IMG/VR virus record: IMGVR_UViG_3300017813_000001
Location: 1-39,349 of that record
DNA from: a virus
Length of the DNA: 39,349 nucleotides
Strand: one strand, 5' to 3'
Under the pieces are notes generated by a model that did no database searches, had not been told where the DNA came from, and worked only from the letters and a program-made list of their open reading frames with translations. Every line of letters begins with the position of its first letter. The stretch's first letter is position 1. Shown one piece after another: positions 16,268 to 24,127 of the stretch. The translations under genes and the position numbers were made by a program.

Positions 16268-17014
16268 TTATTCGCTAGCGGTCAGGCCTTTGATAGCAGC
16301 GACTCGATCTTGCTTGCTGCCACCAAAATTGCCCTTGGATTGGTTGTTCGATCCACCGCCGTTGGGAGCGCCGCCGCCGTTGGCGCCGGAACCCTTCAGG
16401 ATGTGGTCACGATGGGGGTACTGCGAGACGAGGGCTTCAAGCGCTTCATTGAAGTCAGCCAGTTCGCCGGGACGCGCACGACTGAAAATCTTCTGGCCCT
16501 GGGTGTCGTAGGCGACCACCTTGCCTTCCTCGATCTTGAAGTTGCTGCCGAACGCGGCCTGAACCATGTCCGCTGGAACTGCCATCTTCTCGGCGATGAA
16601 CTGCGAACGGGCGAAGCTTCCACCGATCTTCTCGGCGTACAGCTGCTGCTCGAAGGTCTGCGCCTTGCCGTTGGCTTCATCCAGTTGGGTTTGGTAGGCC
16701 TTGCTGATTTCGCCCTTCACCTTCTCGATCTCACCGGCATCCACCAGCTTCTTTGCGTCGAGGTTGGCTACGGTCTCCAGGGCTTTCTTGGCGGCAGCGG
16801 CATCGTCGATACCTTCGAAGGCCTTGGCGACCTTCTCGAAGCTATCTGCGCGCTCACGATGAGACTTGGCCTCAGCGTTCAAGCGGGTGATGGTGTTGCG
16901 GGTACCAACTGCGTCGAAGGCGACATCTTTGCCATCGTCTTCCACGTACAGCGGCTTGCCATCCTGGATCTCAGCGTATTGCTTGCCATCCACTTCAACA
17001 GTCTTCAGTTTCAT
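16268..17014 (-). CDS. Capsid scaffolding protein
   Basis: 248 aa from the ATG at 17014 (AGAGAG upstream). Longer in-frame starts reach 17131 but run through a terminator hairpin, so were rejected. Highly charged and helical ('RLNAEAKSHRERADSFEKVAKAFEG', long Lys/Glu coiled coil to about residue 130), then Gly/Asn-rich low complexity near 215-230 and a short basic C-terminus 'SKQDRVAAIKGLTASE', typical of scaffolds that bind capsid with the C-terminus. Confidence 0.85.
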   Translation of the reverse strand: MKLKTVEVDGKQYAEIQDGKPLYVEDDGKDVAFDAVGTRNTITRLNAEAKSHRERADSFEKVAKAFEGIDDAAAAKKALETVANLDAKKLVDAGEIEKVKGEISKAYQTQLDEANGKAQTFEQQLYAEKIGGSFARSQFIAEKMAVPADMVQAAFGSNFKIEEGKVVAYDTQGQKIFSRARPGELADFNEALEALVSQYPHRDHILKGSGANGGGAPNGGGSNNQSKGNFGGSKQDRVAAIKGLTASE

Positions 17015-17091
17015 CTCGTCTCTCTGGGCCATCCGGCCAGTTGATGAGCCATCCGGCTCCTTGTCGCCCCGTCCGTCCGAACCGCAGGCAG

Positions 17092-17116
17092 AAAAAAGCC
17101 CCGCACTTGGCGAGGC
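17092..17116 (-). terminator. Terminator upstream of scaffold gene (second of tandem pair)
   Basis: Minus strand GCCTCGC, loop CAAGT, GCGGGGC, then TTTTTT. Together with the hairpin at 17136-17159 it separates the packaging/portal block from the scaffold/capsid block. Confidence 0.8.
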
Positions 17117-17135
17117 CTGAATAAATCTCATGCAT

Positions 17136-17159
17136 AAAAAACCCCGGCGGATGCCAGGG
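17136..17159 (-). terminator. Terminator after the 39-aa gene (first of tandem pair)
   Basis: Minus strand CCCTGGC, loop ATCC, GCCGGGG, then TTTTTT. Only 22 bases after the 39-aa gene. Two terminators in a row suggest the late antiterminator is needed to reach the capsid genes, or that capsid has its own promoter in this gap; no clear promoter was seen. Confidence 0.8.
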
Positions 17160-17180
17160 CTGGTTGAATTCGCTTACGGA

Positions 17181-17300
17181 CTACCAGTCCGTCTTCTTGG
17201 CGCGCTCGATGATCCGGGCCAGCGCCTGCTTGTAGGCTTCTTCATCCGCCTGTTTCGCACGCTTCCTGCGCGCCTCGGCCAAATCGACAATCTTGCTCAT
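17181..17300 (-). CDS. Small (39 aa) basic helical protein
   Basis: Begins MSKIVDLAEARRKRAKQ and ends ALARIIERAKKTDW: one long basic helix. ATGA overlap with the upstream zinc-ribbon gene and a terminator right after it support a real gene. Function unknown; size and charge would fit a nucleic-acid or scaffold contact. Confidence 0.62.
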   Translation of the reverse strand: MSKIVDLAEARRKRAKQADEEAYKQALARIIERAKKTDW

Positions 17301-17548
17301 GCGATAACCACCCTCTGCCCATTCATGAAGCAAAGGGCGCAGAGCACCTGCTTTGTCCCGCCAGTCGCCTTGCCATCCTTGTACATCATGCCGATCTTGG
17401 TTTGGAAAACCTCAGCGCCGCCACAGCGGTGACAGCGGATCATTTCGGCAGGGCGCGGCATTGACCGGGCACGCTTCATGGCCCGCTCTCTCGGAGTGTC
17501 AGGCGCTGGCGTGCCGTTGATGACGTGAAAGGTTGGCTTATCATTCAT
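17297..17548 (-). CDS. Small zinc-ribbon protein
   Basis: 83 aa from ATG 17548 ('MNDKPTFHVINGTPAPD'); longer frames overlap the head gene. Two CxxC knuckles, CHRC and CALC, about 30 residues apart, joined by 'FQTKIGMMYKDGK', suggest one zinc ribbon. Basic 'RERAMKRARSMPRPAEMIR' lies before it. Seen next to head genes in Pseudomonas phages; role unknown. Confidence 0.72.
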   Translation of the reverse strand: MNDKPTFHVINGTPAPDTPRERAMKRARSMPRPAEMIRCHRCGGAEVFQTKIGMMYKDGKATGGTKQVLCALCFMNGQRVVIA

Positions 17549-17555
17549 GCCGCCA

Positions 17556-18671
17556 TCATAGTCCTGCTTTCGCGAAAGATGCAGCATCACGCTCTCGCAA
17601 CTGATCCAGCGTGAGGAATTTGCCTTTGTCGTTGTAGAACTCGTCGAGATCCAGACCGCCATCCCTCAGCAACTTGCCCCGCACGGGACCCAAGACCTGG
17701 TCCTGCCGATCCGCGCTCTGCGACTTGATCCACTCGCCATAGTTTGTGGACTGGGGGACCTGGCCGTCCATGCTTGCCCGGGTTCCTTCGGATAGGCCCT
17801 TCGACAGGCGTAGCGCCTCGTAACTGGCAATGATTGCCATAGAGGTCGACCGGCAGTTGAAGTGCAGCTTGCCCGGTCCGCTGAGCCAGGGGACCTTATG
17901 CCCGACCGGAGCATGCCTGGTGTCATTGGTGTAGACGAGACGGTCACGCAGCCTGCACGGCGCCGAAGTCTTGTTGTCCAGCGTACTCAGCCAGCGCACC
18001 TCGGCGACAATGTCGTCGTTCGCCTTGTAGTAAGACTCTCGAGCACCCTGCGCCGTGTGGCTGATCGCCGTCCGAACCATCGTTTCAACGTCACGACGGC
18101 TACGCTCGATGAGCCCGTCCGCATAGGCCTGGGCCCTAGTACCCAAGATGCCGCGCACGATCTGGTCAGTTGTCTGCCCCTCGACCATGCCGATTCGAAT
18201 GGCATCTCGGATCCTTGCCGCTCGGCTCTCCTCCAGGTCACCCATCCACTCCTTGAGCAATCGCCCCTGGAATGGTCTGGACAGCGCGATTTCTCGCACC
18301 TGCTCCAGATTGACCGTATTCAGCTGGACCTGCACCAGAACTTGGTCGGGAATGACCCTGGCGAACAAAGATCCTTGATACTCGGCCTCATACTGGCCGA
18401 TATCCACGACCGACTCAGCCAAAACCTCGCCAATTGAGGCATAAACCGAACTGTTCAGCTCGTACACCGACGCGAGAACGGTGTTTAGCCGCCTGGCCGT
18501 GTACGAGTCAGGCCCAAGGCGATCAATTGCCTCCAGCAGCTTGGCGCGCAGATCAGCGTCCACTGCATTGAGCAAGCGGATGATCTTGCGAACCTCGGCA
18601 TTGCTCAAGTGCTGCAGGTCGACCGCGTGACCGATTGAAGCTGACTGCATCTGCTCGTTTACGGTGACCAT
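17556..18671 (-). CDS. Head morphogenesis protein, Mu gpF-like
   Basis: 371 aa; ATG at 18671 abuts the portal stop, with GGGAG eight bases upstream. Helical N-terminus, then 'ARIRDAIRIGMVEGQTTDQIVRGILG', 'VETMVRTAISHTAQGARESYY' and the diagnostic 'TLDNKTSAPCRLRDRLVY...GPGKLHFNCRSTSMAI' of Mu F-like minor head proteins. Role: minor capsid protein associated with the portal vertex, possibly ejected with DNA. Confidence 0.9.
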   Translation of the reverse strand: MVTVNEQMQSASIGHAVDLQHLSNAEVRKIIRLLNAVDADLRAKLLEAIDRLGPDSYTARRLNTVLASVYELNSSVYASIGEVLAESVVDIGQYEAEYQGSLFARVIPDQVLVQVQLNTVNLEQVREIALSRPFQGRLLKEWMGDLEESRAARIRDAIRIGMVEGQTTDQIVRGILGTRAQAYADGLIERSRRDVETMVRTAISHTAQGARESYYKANDDIVAEVRWLSTLDNKTSAPCRLRDRLVYTNDTRHAPVGHKVPWLSGPGKLHFNCRSTSMAIIASYEALRLSKGLSEGTRASMDGQVPQSTNYGEWIKSQSADRQDQVLGPVRGKLLRDGGLDLDEFYNDKGKFLTLDQLRERDAASFAKAGL

Positions 18672-20051
18672 TTACAGACTCCCGAGCTCCGGCCCCTGGC
18701 CTTCAATCTTCGCCAGTTCCTTGGCCCAGTCGTATTCATCACTGATGACACCGCGGCGCTGCATCTCGGCGAACAGGGTTTCCTTGGACAGCATCCCGGC
18801 ATTGGCCATGGCCACGAGCGTCGGCAGCGACACCTCTGGCATGTAGTCAACATCGAAGTTGCCGCGAATCTCGACCGTGCCGCCATCACCAAGGCTGCGG
18901 TAATCAGCCATGAACTGGAGCAGTTGCGCCAGGCAATCAGCGAAGTGGCTTGCCATTCGGGCCAGCGGGGAAAGCTCTTGTGCGGCCTCCTCTTCTGCCT
19001 GGGTGGCAGTCTTGGTGGCGCTCTTCTCTGGCGTGAGCAGCTTCGCCCCGGCCATGCGCATTTCGTCGAGTAGGTCTTGCAGCGCCTCCCGGCCAGCTTT
19101 GACCGCCGCGCCGGTGTGCTCGACGTACTTGAGGTCGCCATCCTTGGGCAGATCGGTGAGCGCGCCAGTGCCCACCTTGAATTCAGGCGGTATAGCCTTG
19201 CCCTGGTTGTCGAAGGTCGCCTGCACGCCAAGGCGAACCAGAATCGGCACACGGATAACGTGAAGGATGTTGTCCTGGTCGCTCTGGCTCTGCCAATGCT
19301 TGACGTTAAGGTGGGCCAGCTCCAGAAGCGGGGGCTTAGCGGTCATGAAGCTCGTGCGGCCCGTGTAGAAGGTCACCAAGGGAATGTAATTGAGGCTGTT
19401 CGTGCCCTCGGCATGCAGGACCAGCGCCCCGCCCTTCTCTGGCGCGCGGTAGGTCCGCCACGACCCAGGCTCAAGGACACGGACCTGCTGAACGCACTTG
19501 ACGCCAAACTCGCCGTCCGGCTCTTCGACAGATTCGGAGTATCGGAACATGGTGAGCTGGCCGCCTCTTGAGCGCCAACCCAGCACTTGCTCAGGCTTGA
19601 TCAGGACTGCATATGGGCGAACGCCTGCAGCGATCTCATCAGCCTGGGTGCGGACACCTTCGGCGACAGGATGATCCGCAAGCGCATGGCAAAGGCCATG
19701 ACTCAATCCTTCGCGGAAGAACTCAACAGCCCAGGAATTCAGGTCATTGCCAGCATGGTCGATGTCCTTGGTCATTTCCTTGATCTGATCGGGCACATCG
19801 TCGCCGACCTGCAAAGGCTCAGCGAACACCCTCGAGGTCATGTTGCCGACCGTCTCCGAATAGGCAGGCAGCAGCGTGGAAAGCCTCAGGCGCTCCTTGT
19901 AGGAGTGGTCATCCTCGGCAGGGTACTGAGGCAGCAATGCTTTGCCAGCCGCACGCATTGCCATGGTGCCGCTCATGAGTGGAGTAATCACATCCCAGTA
20001 GGCGCGCATGGCGTCGACAGCAGGCAGCGCGATTGCCGGGTTATCGCTCAT
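18672..20051 (-). CDS. Portal protein (DUF4055-like)
   Basis: 459 aa. 'AVDAMRAYWDVITPLMSGTMAMRAAG', 'SYKERLRLSTLLPAYSETVGNMTSRVF' and 'LLELAHLNVKHWQSQSDQDNILH' match DUF4055 portal proteins. Directly downstream of the large terminase (2-bp gap) and upstream of the Mu F-like gene, the standard order. Forms the dodecameric channel for DNA packaging. Confidence 0.9.
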   Translation of the reverse strand: MSDNPAIALPAVDAMRAYWDVITPLMSGTMAMRAAGKALLPQYPAEDDHSYKERLRLSTLLPAYSETVGNMTSRVFAEPLQVGDDVPDQIKEMTKDIDHAGNDLNSWAVEFFREGLSHGLCHALADHPVAEGVRTQADEIAAGVRPYAVLIKPEQVLGWRSRGGQLTMFRYSESVEEPDGEFGVKCVQQVRVLEPGSWRTYRAPEKGGALVLHAEGTNSLNYIPLVTFYTGRTSFMTAKPPLLELAHLNVKHWQSQSDQDNILHVIRVPILVRLGVQATFDNQGKAIPPEFKVGTGALTDLPKDGDLKYVEHTGAAVKAGREALQDLLDEMRMAGAKLLTPEKSATKTATQAEEEAAQELSPLARMASHFADCLAQLLQFMADYRSLGDGGTVEIRGNFDVDYMPEVSLPTLVAMANAGMLSKETLFAEMQRRGVISDEYDWAKELAKIEGQGPELGSL

Positions 20052-20053
20052 GG

Positions 20054-21373
20054 TTACATTCTCAGTGATTGGGTTGAGGTCATCTGCGCATTGATCGGGT
20101 ACCGCTTGGCGATGAAGTAGCCTGCGGCGTCGTTCATGTGGTCGTGACCCTTCTTTGGATCTTTATCCGGCTCGCCCTTGTCGGTGTAGGTCTGCCGCTC
20201 CAGGCACTGGGTAAGCTGCGGGCATTGGTCGATGTTGACCGTCATGCGCCGCTCGCCATACGTGTTCAGGAACATGGCGTTTACCGAGTTCACTCGGTCT
20301 TTCACGCTTGGGTTTGTCGAATCGACCACCACGGTGAAGCCGGCTTTCATGAGCAACGACAGATCGGACTCGCTGGCATTCTTGCTGCTGGTGTTCTGGC
20401 CACTGGCATCCGGGTAAACGGCAATGTTGTGCCCTACAAACCGCGCCCTGATCTTCTCGATCATGTCAGGCGTGTCACGCACGGAGTGGAACTCATCCAG
20501 GGCCAGAGGCAGCCCTTCGCGAACCACGTAGACCACTGCGGCCATCTTCATGACGTTGAAGTCCATGCCGATATGCAGCGCTTCGCCTGGCTTGATCCGC
20601 TCGCCGGTACGGCACTCTTCGCGATTGAACGTGTAGTAGACGACGCCAGAGTAGTTTTCGAACCCGGCCTCGTATTCCTGGCGGAATGTGCGAGGGTCCA
20701 TCTTCCGCTTGGCGGCCTCAAGCTCTTCAGGAGGGACGTTGCCACCCTGGAGCGAGGTGTATTGCCAGCTCTTGTGGTCAGGCTCACCGCCGGGCTTTCC
20801 GTCCAAGTAGGTGTCGTAGCAGTGATTGAAGCCTTTCGGCGTTCCGATGCGCAGCGCATGGCCGCCTTTTCGCAGGCCGATACCTGGGATTGTGTACTGG
20901 CAGGTCGAGAGCATCGGGCGCAGGACTTCCTCCCATGCCGCGTACTTGCAGTCAGCCCATTCGTCCACCAGGACAAAGAACAGGCCGGACCCGCGCAGAT
21001 CGTCGTAATTCTCCAGGCCAACGCACCGGATCAAGTGGCCGCTCTTGAGTGTGATCAGCATGTCTGTTTCGTTTGGCTTGCTCTCACGCCACTCTGGCGG
21101 GATGGCCTGCTTCAGCCTGCGCCAGAAGACGCGGCGGGCCTGCTTTTGCGTGGGAGCGGCGTACCAGATCTCATCCTCGACGCTCACGCCCCATTCAGCA
21201 GCCAGTCGCGCAGCTCGGCGCATCTCAGCCTTGCCCAGGAACGTCTTGCCGAACCGGCGGCCACACACCGCATCACGGAAGCGTGCATTTGGCTGGAATC
21301 CCCAAACGTAGATGTTGGCCTGCTTCTTCGTCAGATGGACAGGCGCATCATAGGTACGGGGTAGTCGGGACAT
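20054..21373 (-). CDS. terL: Terminase large subunit
   Basis: 439 aa from ATG 21373, overlapping the small subunit by 26 bp; an earlier in-frame start lies well inside that gene. Walker A-like 'CGRRFGKT' (residues 37-44), Walker B 'LFFVLVDEWAD' (D137, E138), coupling motif region 'RIGTPKGFN', and nuclease Asp residues in 'GMDFNV', 'YPDASG' and 'DHMNDAAGYF'. ATPase that packages DNA and nuclease that cuts concatemers. Confidence 0.95.
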   Translation of the reverse strand: MSRLPRTYDAPVHLTKKQANIYVWGFQPNARFRDAVCGRRFGKTFLGKAEMRRAARLAAEWGVSVEDEIWYAAPTQKQARRVFWRRLKQAIPPEWRESKPNETDMLITLKSGHLIRCVGLENYDDLRGSGLFFVLVDEWADCKYAAWEEVLRPMLSTCQYTIPGIGLRKGGHALRIGTPKGFNHCYDTYLDGKPGGEPDHKSWQYTSLQGGNVPPEELEAAKRKMDPRTFRQEYEAGFENYSGVVYYTFNREECRTGERIKPGEALHIGMDFNVMKMAAVVYVVREGLPLALDEFHSVRDTPDMIEKIRARFVGHNIAVYPDASGQNTSSKNASESDLSLLMKAGFTVVVDSTNPSVKDRVNSVNAMFLNTYGERRMTVNIDQCPQLTQCLERQTYTDKGEPDKDPKKGHDHMNDAAGYFIAKRYPINAQMTSTQSLRM

Positions 21374-21824
21374 TCTCGTCGGGCTCCAGCTTGTACTCAG
21401 CGATGGCGTGCTGCTGGTCAGCCTGGGAGCCAAGTGGCTTTTCTGGTTCAAGGCGGCGATTCACGAAGACATCGCCCACCTCTTTGGCGGCCTGCTCCAG
21501 TAGCTGGGCAGTCAGTGCCATGTTCTTCATGTTCTCGGCTTTCTCAGCCATGCGGCCTAGGGCACGCAGTCGGTACGCACGGTTGGCGATTGGGATGTCG
21601 ACCGTCTCCTCTCTGAAGCGCTTGCGGCACTCCTCGAAAAAGGTCTTCCATTTTTGGCCGAGATCGCGTCCGGAGTACTTCGTTGGGTCGTATCGCTCGC
21701 ACAGCTGGCGGGATACTTCGATGCCGTATTGATCCTTGACGGCCTGGCAAACCTGACTGGGCGTGTCGAAGCAGGCCAGGGCCTGGACAATAAAGGCCTT
21801 CACCTCATCTTTCAGGGCTGCCAT
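21348..21824 (-). CDS. terS: Terminase small subunit (DUF2280)
   Basis: 158 aa from ATG 21824 ('MAALKDEVKAFIVQALACFDTPSQV'), which matches the usual DUF2280 start; a TTG six codons upstream is possible. HTH-like N-terminus, then coiled coil. Recognises the packaging site and feeds the large subunit. Confidence 0.88.
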   Translation of the reverse strand: MAALKDEVKAFIVQALACFDTPSQVCQAVKDQYGIEVSRQLCERYDPTKYSGRDLGQKWKTFFEECRKRFREETVDIPIANRAYRLRALGRMAEKAENMKNMALTAQLLEQAAKEVGDVFVNRRLEPEKPLGSQADQQHAIAEYKLEPDENVPTTPYL

Positions 21825-21855
21825 AGGTTTGGTTTCCGTCAAGGGCTGTCAAGGG

Positions 21856-22479
21856 TTAAGCCAGCTTGAGCAGACAGGTTCCGCAGGCCCTCGATATGTT
21901 CAATTTCCCCACCTCAGCAGGACTGTTTGCAGCATCCACCAACGCTTGAACGTCAGGGCTCGCACCGTAGCGGCGGACCACACCGACGAACTCTTCGACG
22001 TCGTGTCCACGCATCTCAAGCTTCGGCGCCCCTTCCTTGGTGAAGGCAGGCTGGCCGTACTTATCGTTGGCGTGGGCGATGTGATAGAGCTCATGCTCCA
22101 CCAGGGCGCAGAAGTCGGTGTCACTGCACTGGGCGCAGTAGTCAGCAGCCAAGGTGATGATGAAGGTCGGCACATCACCGAACCAATCACGCATCTGTTG
22201 CTCCATTCGGGCTTTCTGCCAGCCGCCGGCGCGGAACGCTACCTGTTCGGCTTGGCCCAGCACTGTGCGACCCTGCTTATGGAAGCTCGACGACGCCCAC
22301 ATGACCTGGATGTCTGCATCCAGTAGGTGGGCATGGTCTTCGTTATGGATGCTGCCCGTGTCGGCAAGGATCTGGGTTTGAAGCCACTCCCATACCTCGG
22401 GAGCGGGTGTCAGGCGGATGCCGAAGTCGGATAGCTCAGACAGATCCAGCAGTGACGCCGGTGGCATTGGCCTATCCAT
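21856..22479 (-). CDS. Putative phage metallopeptidase
   Basis: 207 aa; ATG 22479 with GAGGA upstream. HELYH at residues 129-133 (HExxH) followed by H136, in 'LVEHELYHIAHANDK', plus a later 'RGHDVEEFVGVVRRYG' helix. This is the pattern of the phage metallopeptidase family often encoded next to terminase in Gram-negative phages. C-terminal 'CGTCLLKLA' holds an extra CxxC. Zinc-dependent peptidase activity is likely; target unknown. Confidence 0.75.
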   Translation of the reverse strand: MDRPMPPASLLDLSELSDFGIRLTPAPEVWEWLQTQILADTGSIHNEDHAHLLDADIQVMWASSSFHKQGRTVLGQAEQVAFRAGGWQKARMEQQMRDWFGDVPTFIITLAADYCAQCSDTDFCALVEHELYHIAHANDKYGQPAFTKEGAPKLEMRGHDVEEFVGVVRRYGASPDVQALVDAANSPAEVGKLNISRACGTCLLKLA

Positions 22480-22488
22480 TGGTTGTCC

Positions 22489-22740
22489 TCAGTCGCCGGC
22501 GTCCAGCAGTACATCTATCAGCTTCTGCTCGCCCAGGCGCATGGCACCCAGGCATTGCAGGTCGTCGCACTTGGGGCCGAGGCCGAACACGGTCACCTCT
22601 CCCTTCGCGCCGATCAGCGTCAAGGCGCCTACAGTGCACTCAGGATGCTCACCGGCATCAAGATCATCAGCAATCTTGCGCAGGGTCTTGGCGGCGTCGC
22701 GCCAGTCTTCCCGCTTGAACTCCAGAACCTTGACGGTCAT
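22489..22740 (-). CDS. Hypothetical protein
   Basis: 83 aa: 'VLEFKREDWRDAAKTLRKIADDLDAGEHPEC' then 'VGALTLIGAKGEVTVFGLG', an alpha-beta small protein. ATGA overlap with the 63-aa gene upstream; its stop region supplies the ribosome site of the metallopeptidase. No family recognised. Third gene after the Acb2-like gene, so it may belong to an accessory anti-defence cluster. Confidence 0.65.
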   Translation of the reverse strand: MTVKVLEFKREDWRDAAKTLRKIADDLDAGEHPECTVGALTLIGAKGEVTVFGLGPKCDDLQCLGAMRLGEQKLIDVLLDAGD

Positions 22741-22928
22741 TCGGTCACCATCTGGCGTGTCTGTGCATGGGCATGGCCGTGGAGCAATCCAACGATCAGG
22801 CCTTGGGGCAGCCCCGCAGTCTTTGCGACGTCCACCGCTTCGGCGATAGCCTTATCGAGAGCGCTTACTGCAGCGTTGACGTCTTGGCTCATTGGCAGCA
22901 CATGGCGCAGACGGGTTACCTTGCCCAT
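22737..22928 (-). CDS. Hypothetical small protein
   Basis: 63 aa from ATG 22928, which overlaps the Acb2-like stop (TGATG). Basic start 'MGKVTRLRHVLPM' then a helix-rich 'VNAAVSALDKAIAEAVDVAKTAGLPQG' and 'LLHGHAHAQTRQ'. Unknown. Translational coupling to the Acb2-like gene suggests a linked use. Confidence 0.62.
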   Translation of the reverse strand: MGKVTRLRHVLPMSQDVNAAVSALDKAIAEAVDVAKTAGLPQGLIVGLLHGHAHAQTRQMVTE

Positions 22929-23158
22929 CAGCTGAATGGATCGGCAGGCTTGGCGATGGAGCGCACGAACCACATGAAGCCCTGTTGCAGGTTGGTCTTG
23001 GCCAGAGCCAGCAGGCGCGGGTCAACACCTTCAATTTGGCCGATCTGCTTGAACAGCTCGCCGGCGTCAGCTTCGAGCGCCTTGATGGAGTTCATCCCGT
23101 CGATCTCGGACTGACTCAGGTCGCGGTAGCCGGTGATTTTCTTGTGCTGGTTATCCAT
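22928..23158 (-). CDS. acb2: Acb2-like anti-CBASS protein (Acb2/Tad1 hairpin family)
   Basis: 76 aa from ATG 23158 with GAGGAATCACCC upstream. The N-terminus 'HKKITGYRDLSQSEIDGMN' followed by 'SIKALE', and the later 'LLALAKTNLQQGFMWFVRSIAKP', match the Acb2 family as I know it: two antiparallel helices and a strongly conserved 'Lq-x-GFM-x-x-xRai-x-P' end. Tyr11 (GYRDL) and Lys26 (SIK) fall exactly at the numbered residues reported to contact 3',3'-cGAMP in Pseudomonas phage Acb2. Known role: a hexameric sponge that sequesters cyclic di- and trinucleotide signals and blocks CBASS immunity. Located between the holin candidates and metallopeptidase/terminase, an accessory slot. Confidence 0.85.
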   Translation of the reverse strand: MDNQHKKITGYRDLSQSEIDGMNSIKALEADAGELFKQIGQIEGVDPRLLALAKTNLQQGFMWFVRSIAKPADPFS

Positions 23159-23177
23159 GGGTGATTCCTCATGATTG

Positions 23178-23213
23178 CGCGCCACGATTTGGCGCATTCG
23201 AAAACGTGGCGCG
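23178..23213. repeat. Inverted repeat CGCGCCACG...CGTGGCGCG, copy A
   Basis: Nine-base perfect arms (23178-23186 and 23205-23213) around an 18-base spacer, in the gap between the 98-aa gene and the Acb2-like gene, about 20 bases before the latter's ribosome site. The right flank TCGAAAACGTGGCGCGGATT recurs almost exactly at 30410-30429. May be an operator, RNA hairpin or small mobile repeat. Confidence 0.75.
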
Positions 23214-23215
23214 GA

Positions 23216-23512
23216 TTACGGTGCAAGCCGCAGTTGTTGGTCGAACAGCTCCCGAATCTCTCCGAGTCTGCCCATCACAATCGGCTCACCCTTCAAATGG
23301 ATAAGGTGGGCCAACTGGTGAACGATCCCCTCATCCGAAAGCACCTGGCTTGTCGGCAGCTCCTTGAACCAGCACACGAACACTGCGAAGTGCAGAGCCC
23401 CTGGTAATTCCTTCAGGAAGCGCTTGTCAGTCATCTGGACGTATCGGGCGTGCTCTTCGCGTAGGTCTTGGTAGCTGGCTGAGTAGGTATGGTTACCGAG
23501 GACGTAATCCAT
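23216..23512 (-). CDS. Hypothetical protein
   Basis: 98 aa from ATG 23512 ('MDYVLGNHTYSASYQDLREEHARYVQM'); in-frame extension to 23686 overlaps the membrane protein gene and was rejected. Contains 'RFLKELPGALHFAVFVCWFKELP' (amphipathic or partly hydrophobic) and a helical C-terminus. No family recognised. Starts 18 bases after the upstream stop, same operon as the holin candidates. Confidence 0.6.
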   Translation of the reverse strand: MDYVLGNHTYSASYQDLREEHARYVQMTDKRFLKELPGALHFAVFVCWFKELPTSQVLSDEGIVHQLAHLIHLKGEPIVMGRLGEIRELFDQQLRLAP

Positions 23513-23529
23513 CCGCTTCACCCGCTTGA

Positions 23530-23802
23530 TTAACTCGTCGCACCGAATACGTGCCCGCGCCTGGCCCAGGCATAAGCCACCACTCCGGCATGAAGCATCA
23601 CGCCGAACGGGTTGACCCAGTGACCTTGGATGGCTGTTACGAAGGCGCCGAACGCGCCAATGGCTACCAGGTAGAAGGCTGTACACAGTAGAGGCTGATC
23701 GACTGGGCGAACCTTCCGCAGGTAGTCACACGCTGCCAGGGCGACCAGCACGCATAGGAGCGCATCAACCACCCCCATTGCTGATACAAGAATGCTGTTC
23801 AT
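23530..23802 (-). CDS. Small membrane protein, second holin candidate
   Basis: 90 aa from ATG 23802 with AGG nine bases upstream; a GTG three codons earlier is less well placed. Three hydrophobic segments: about 4-24 ('ILVSAMGVVDALLCVLVALAA'), 40-58 and 66-80. C-terminus is basic, 'ARRGHVFGATS'. Directly follows the first holin candidate. Size and topology fit a class I holin or antiholin; no sequence family recognised. Confidence 0.6.
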   Translation of the reverse strand: MNSILVSAMGVVDALLCVLVALAACDYLRKVRPVDQPLLCTAFYLVAIGAFGAFVTAIQGHWVNPFGVMLHAGVVAYAWARRGHVFGATS

Positions 23803-23803
23803 G

Positions 23804-24127
23804 TCAGGCACCTCGCGTCGTCGGGAAAGACCCTATGACTGCTTTGATGGCTGGGATGATGTTCATGGCGGTCAGGCCAAGTACGAAGGCAACACCGCAA
23901 AGAAGGTTGTCGTCCACCACAAGGTCGAGCCTTGTAGCGAGCCAGCCAGTGACGGGCTGTGTCAGGTACACCGAGAAAAAGAAGCCGGTAGCCACTGCTG
24001 CGGCCGCCTGGCCCCTGGTCAAATCCCTCAGGAAGCCGAGAGACAGGATCGAGCCAATGAATGCAGCCATGACCACGCCGTATTTCACCAGCAATACGCT
24101 GGCGGCAGTGCTCGTAGGTTCTGCCAT
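23804..24127 (-). CDS. Putative holin
   Basis: 107 aa; ATG 24127 after CTGGAG at seven bases. Three hydrophobic segments: about 12-32 ('LLVKYGVVMAAFIGSILSLGF'), 42-58 and 74-95, with a charged 'RDLTRGQ' between the first two. First gene of the late block after the tRNAs, the place of lambda S. Likely makes lesions in the inner membrane at lysis. No endolysin follows it in the window. Confidence 0.65.
   Translation of the reverse strand: MAEPTSTAASVLLVKYGVVMAAFIGSILSLGFLRDLTRGQAAAAVATGFFFSVYLTQPVTGWLATRLDLVVDDNLLCGVAFVLGLTAMNIIPAIKAVIGSFPTTRGA

Noticed and set aside
15224-17044. Plus-strand 606-codon open frame opposite capsid and scaffold
   Set aside because: It mirrors two clear minus-strand genes, has no ribosome site or family pattern, and is a high-GC antisense shadow.
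20138-21364. Plus-strand 408-codon frame opposite the large terminase
   Set aside because: Exact antisense of a gene with Walker motifs; His/Val/Arg-rich composition typical of shadows.
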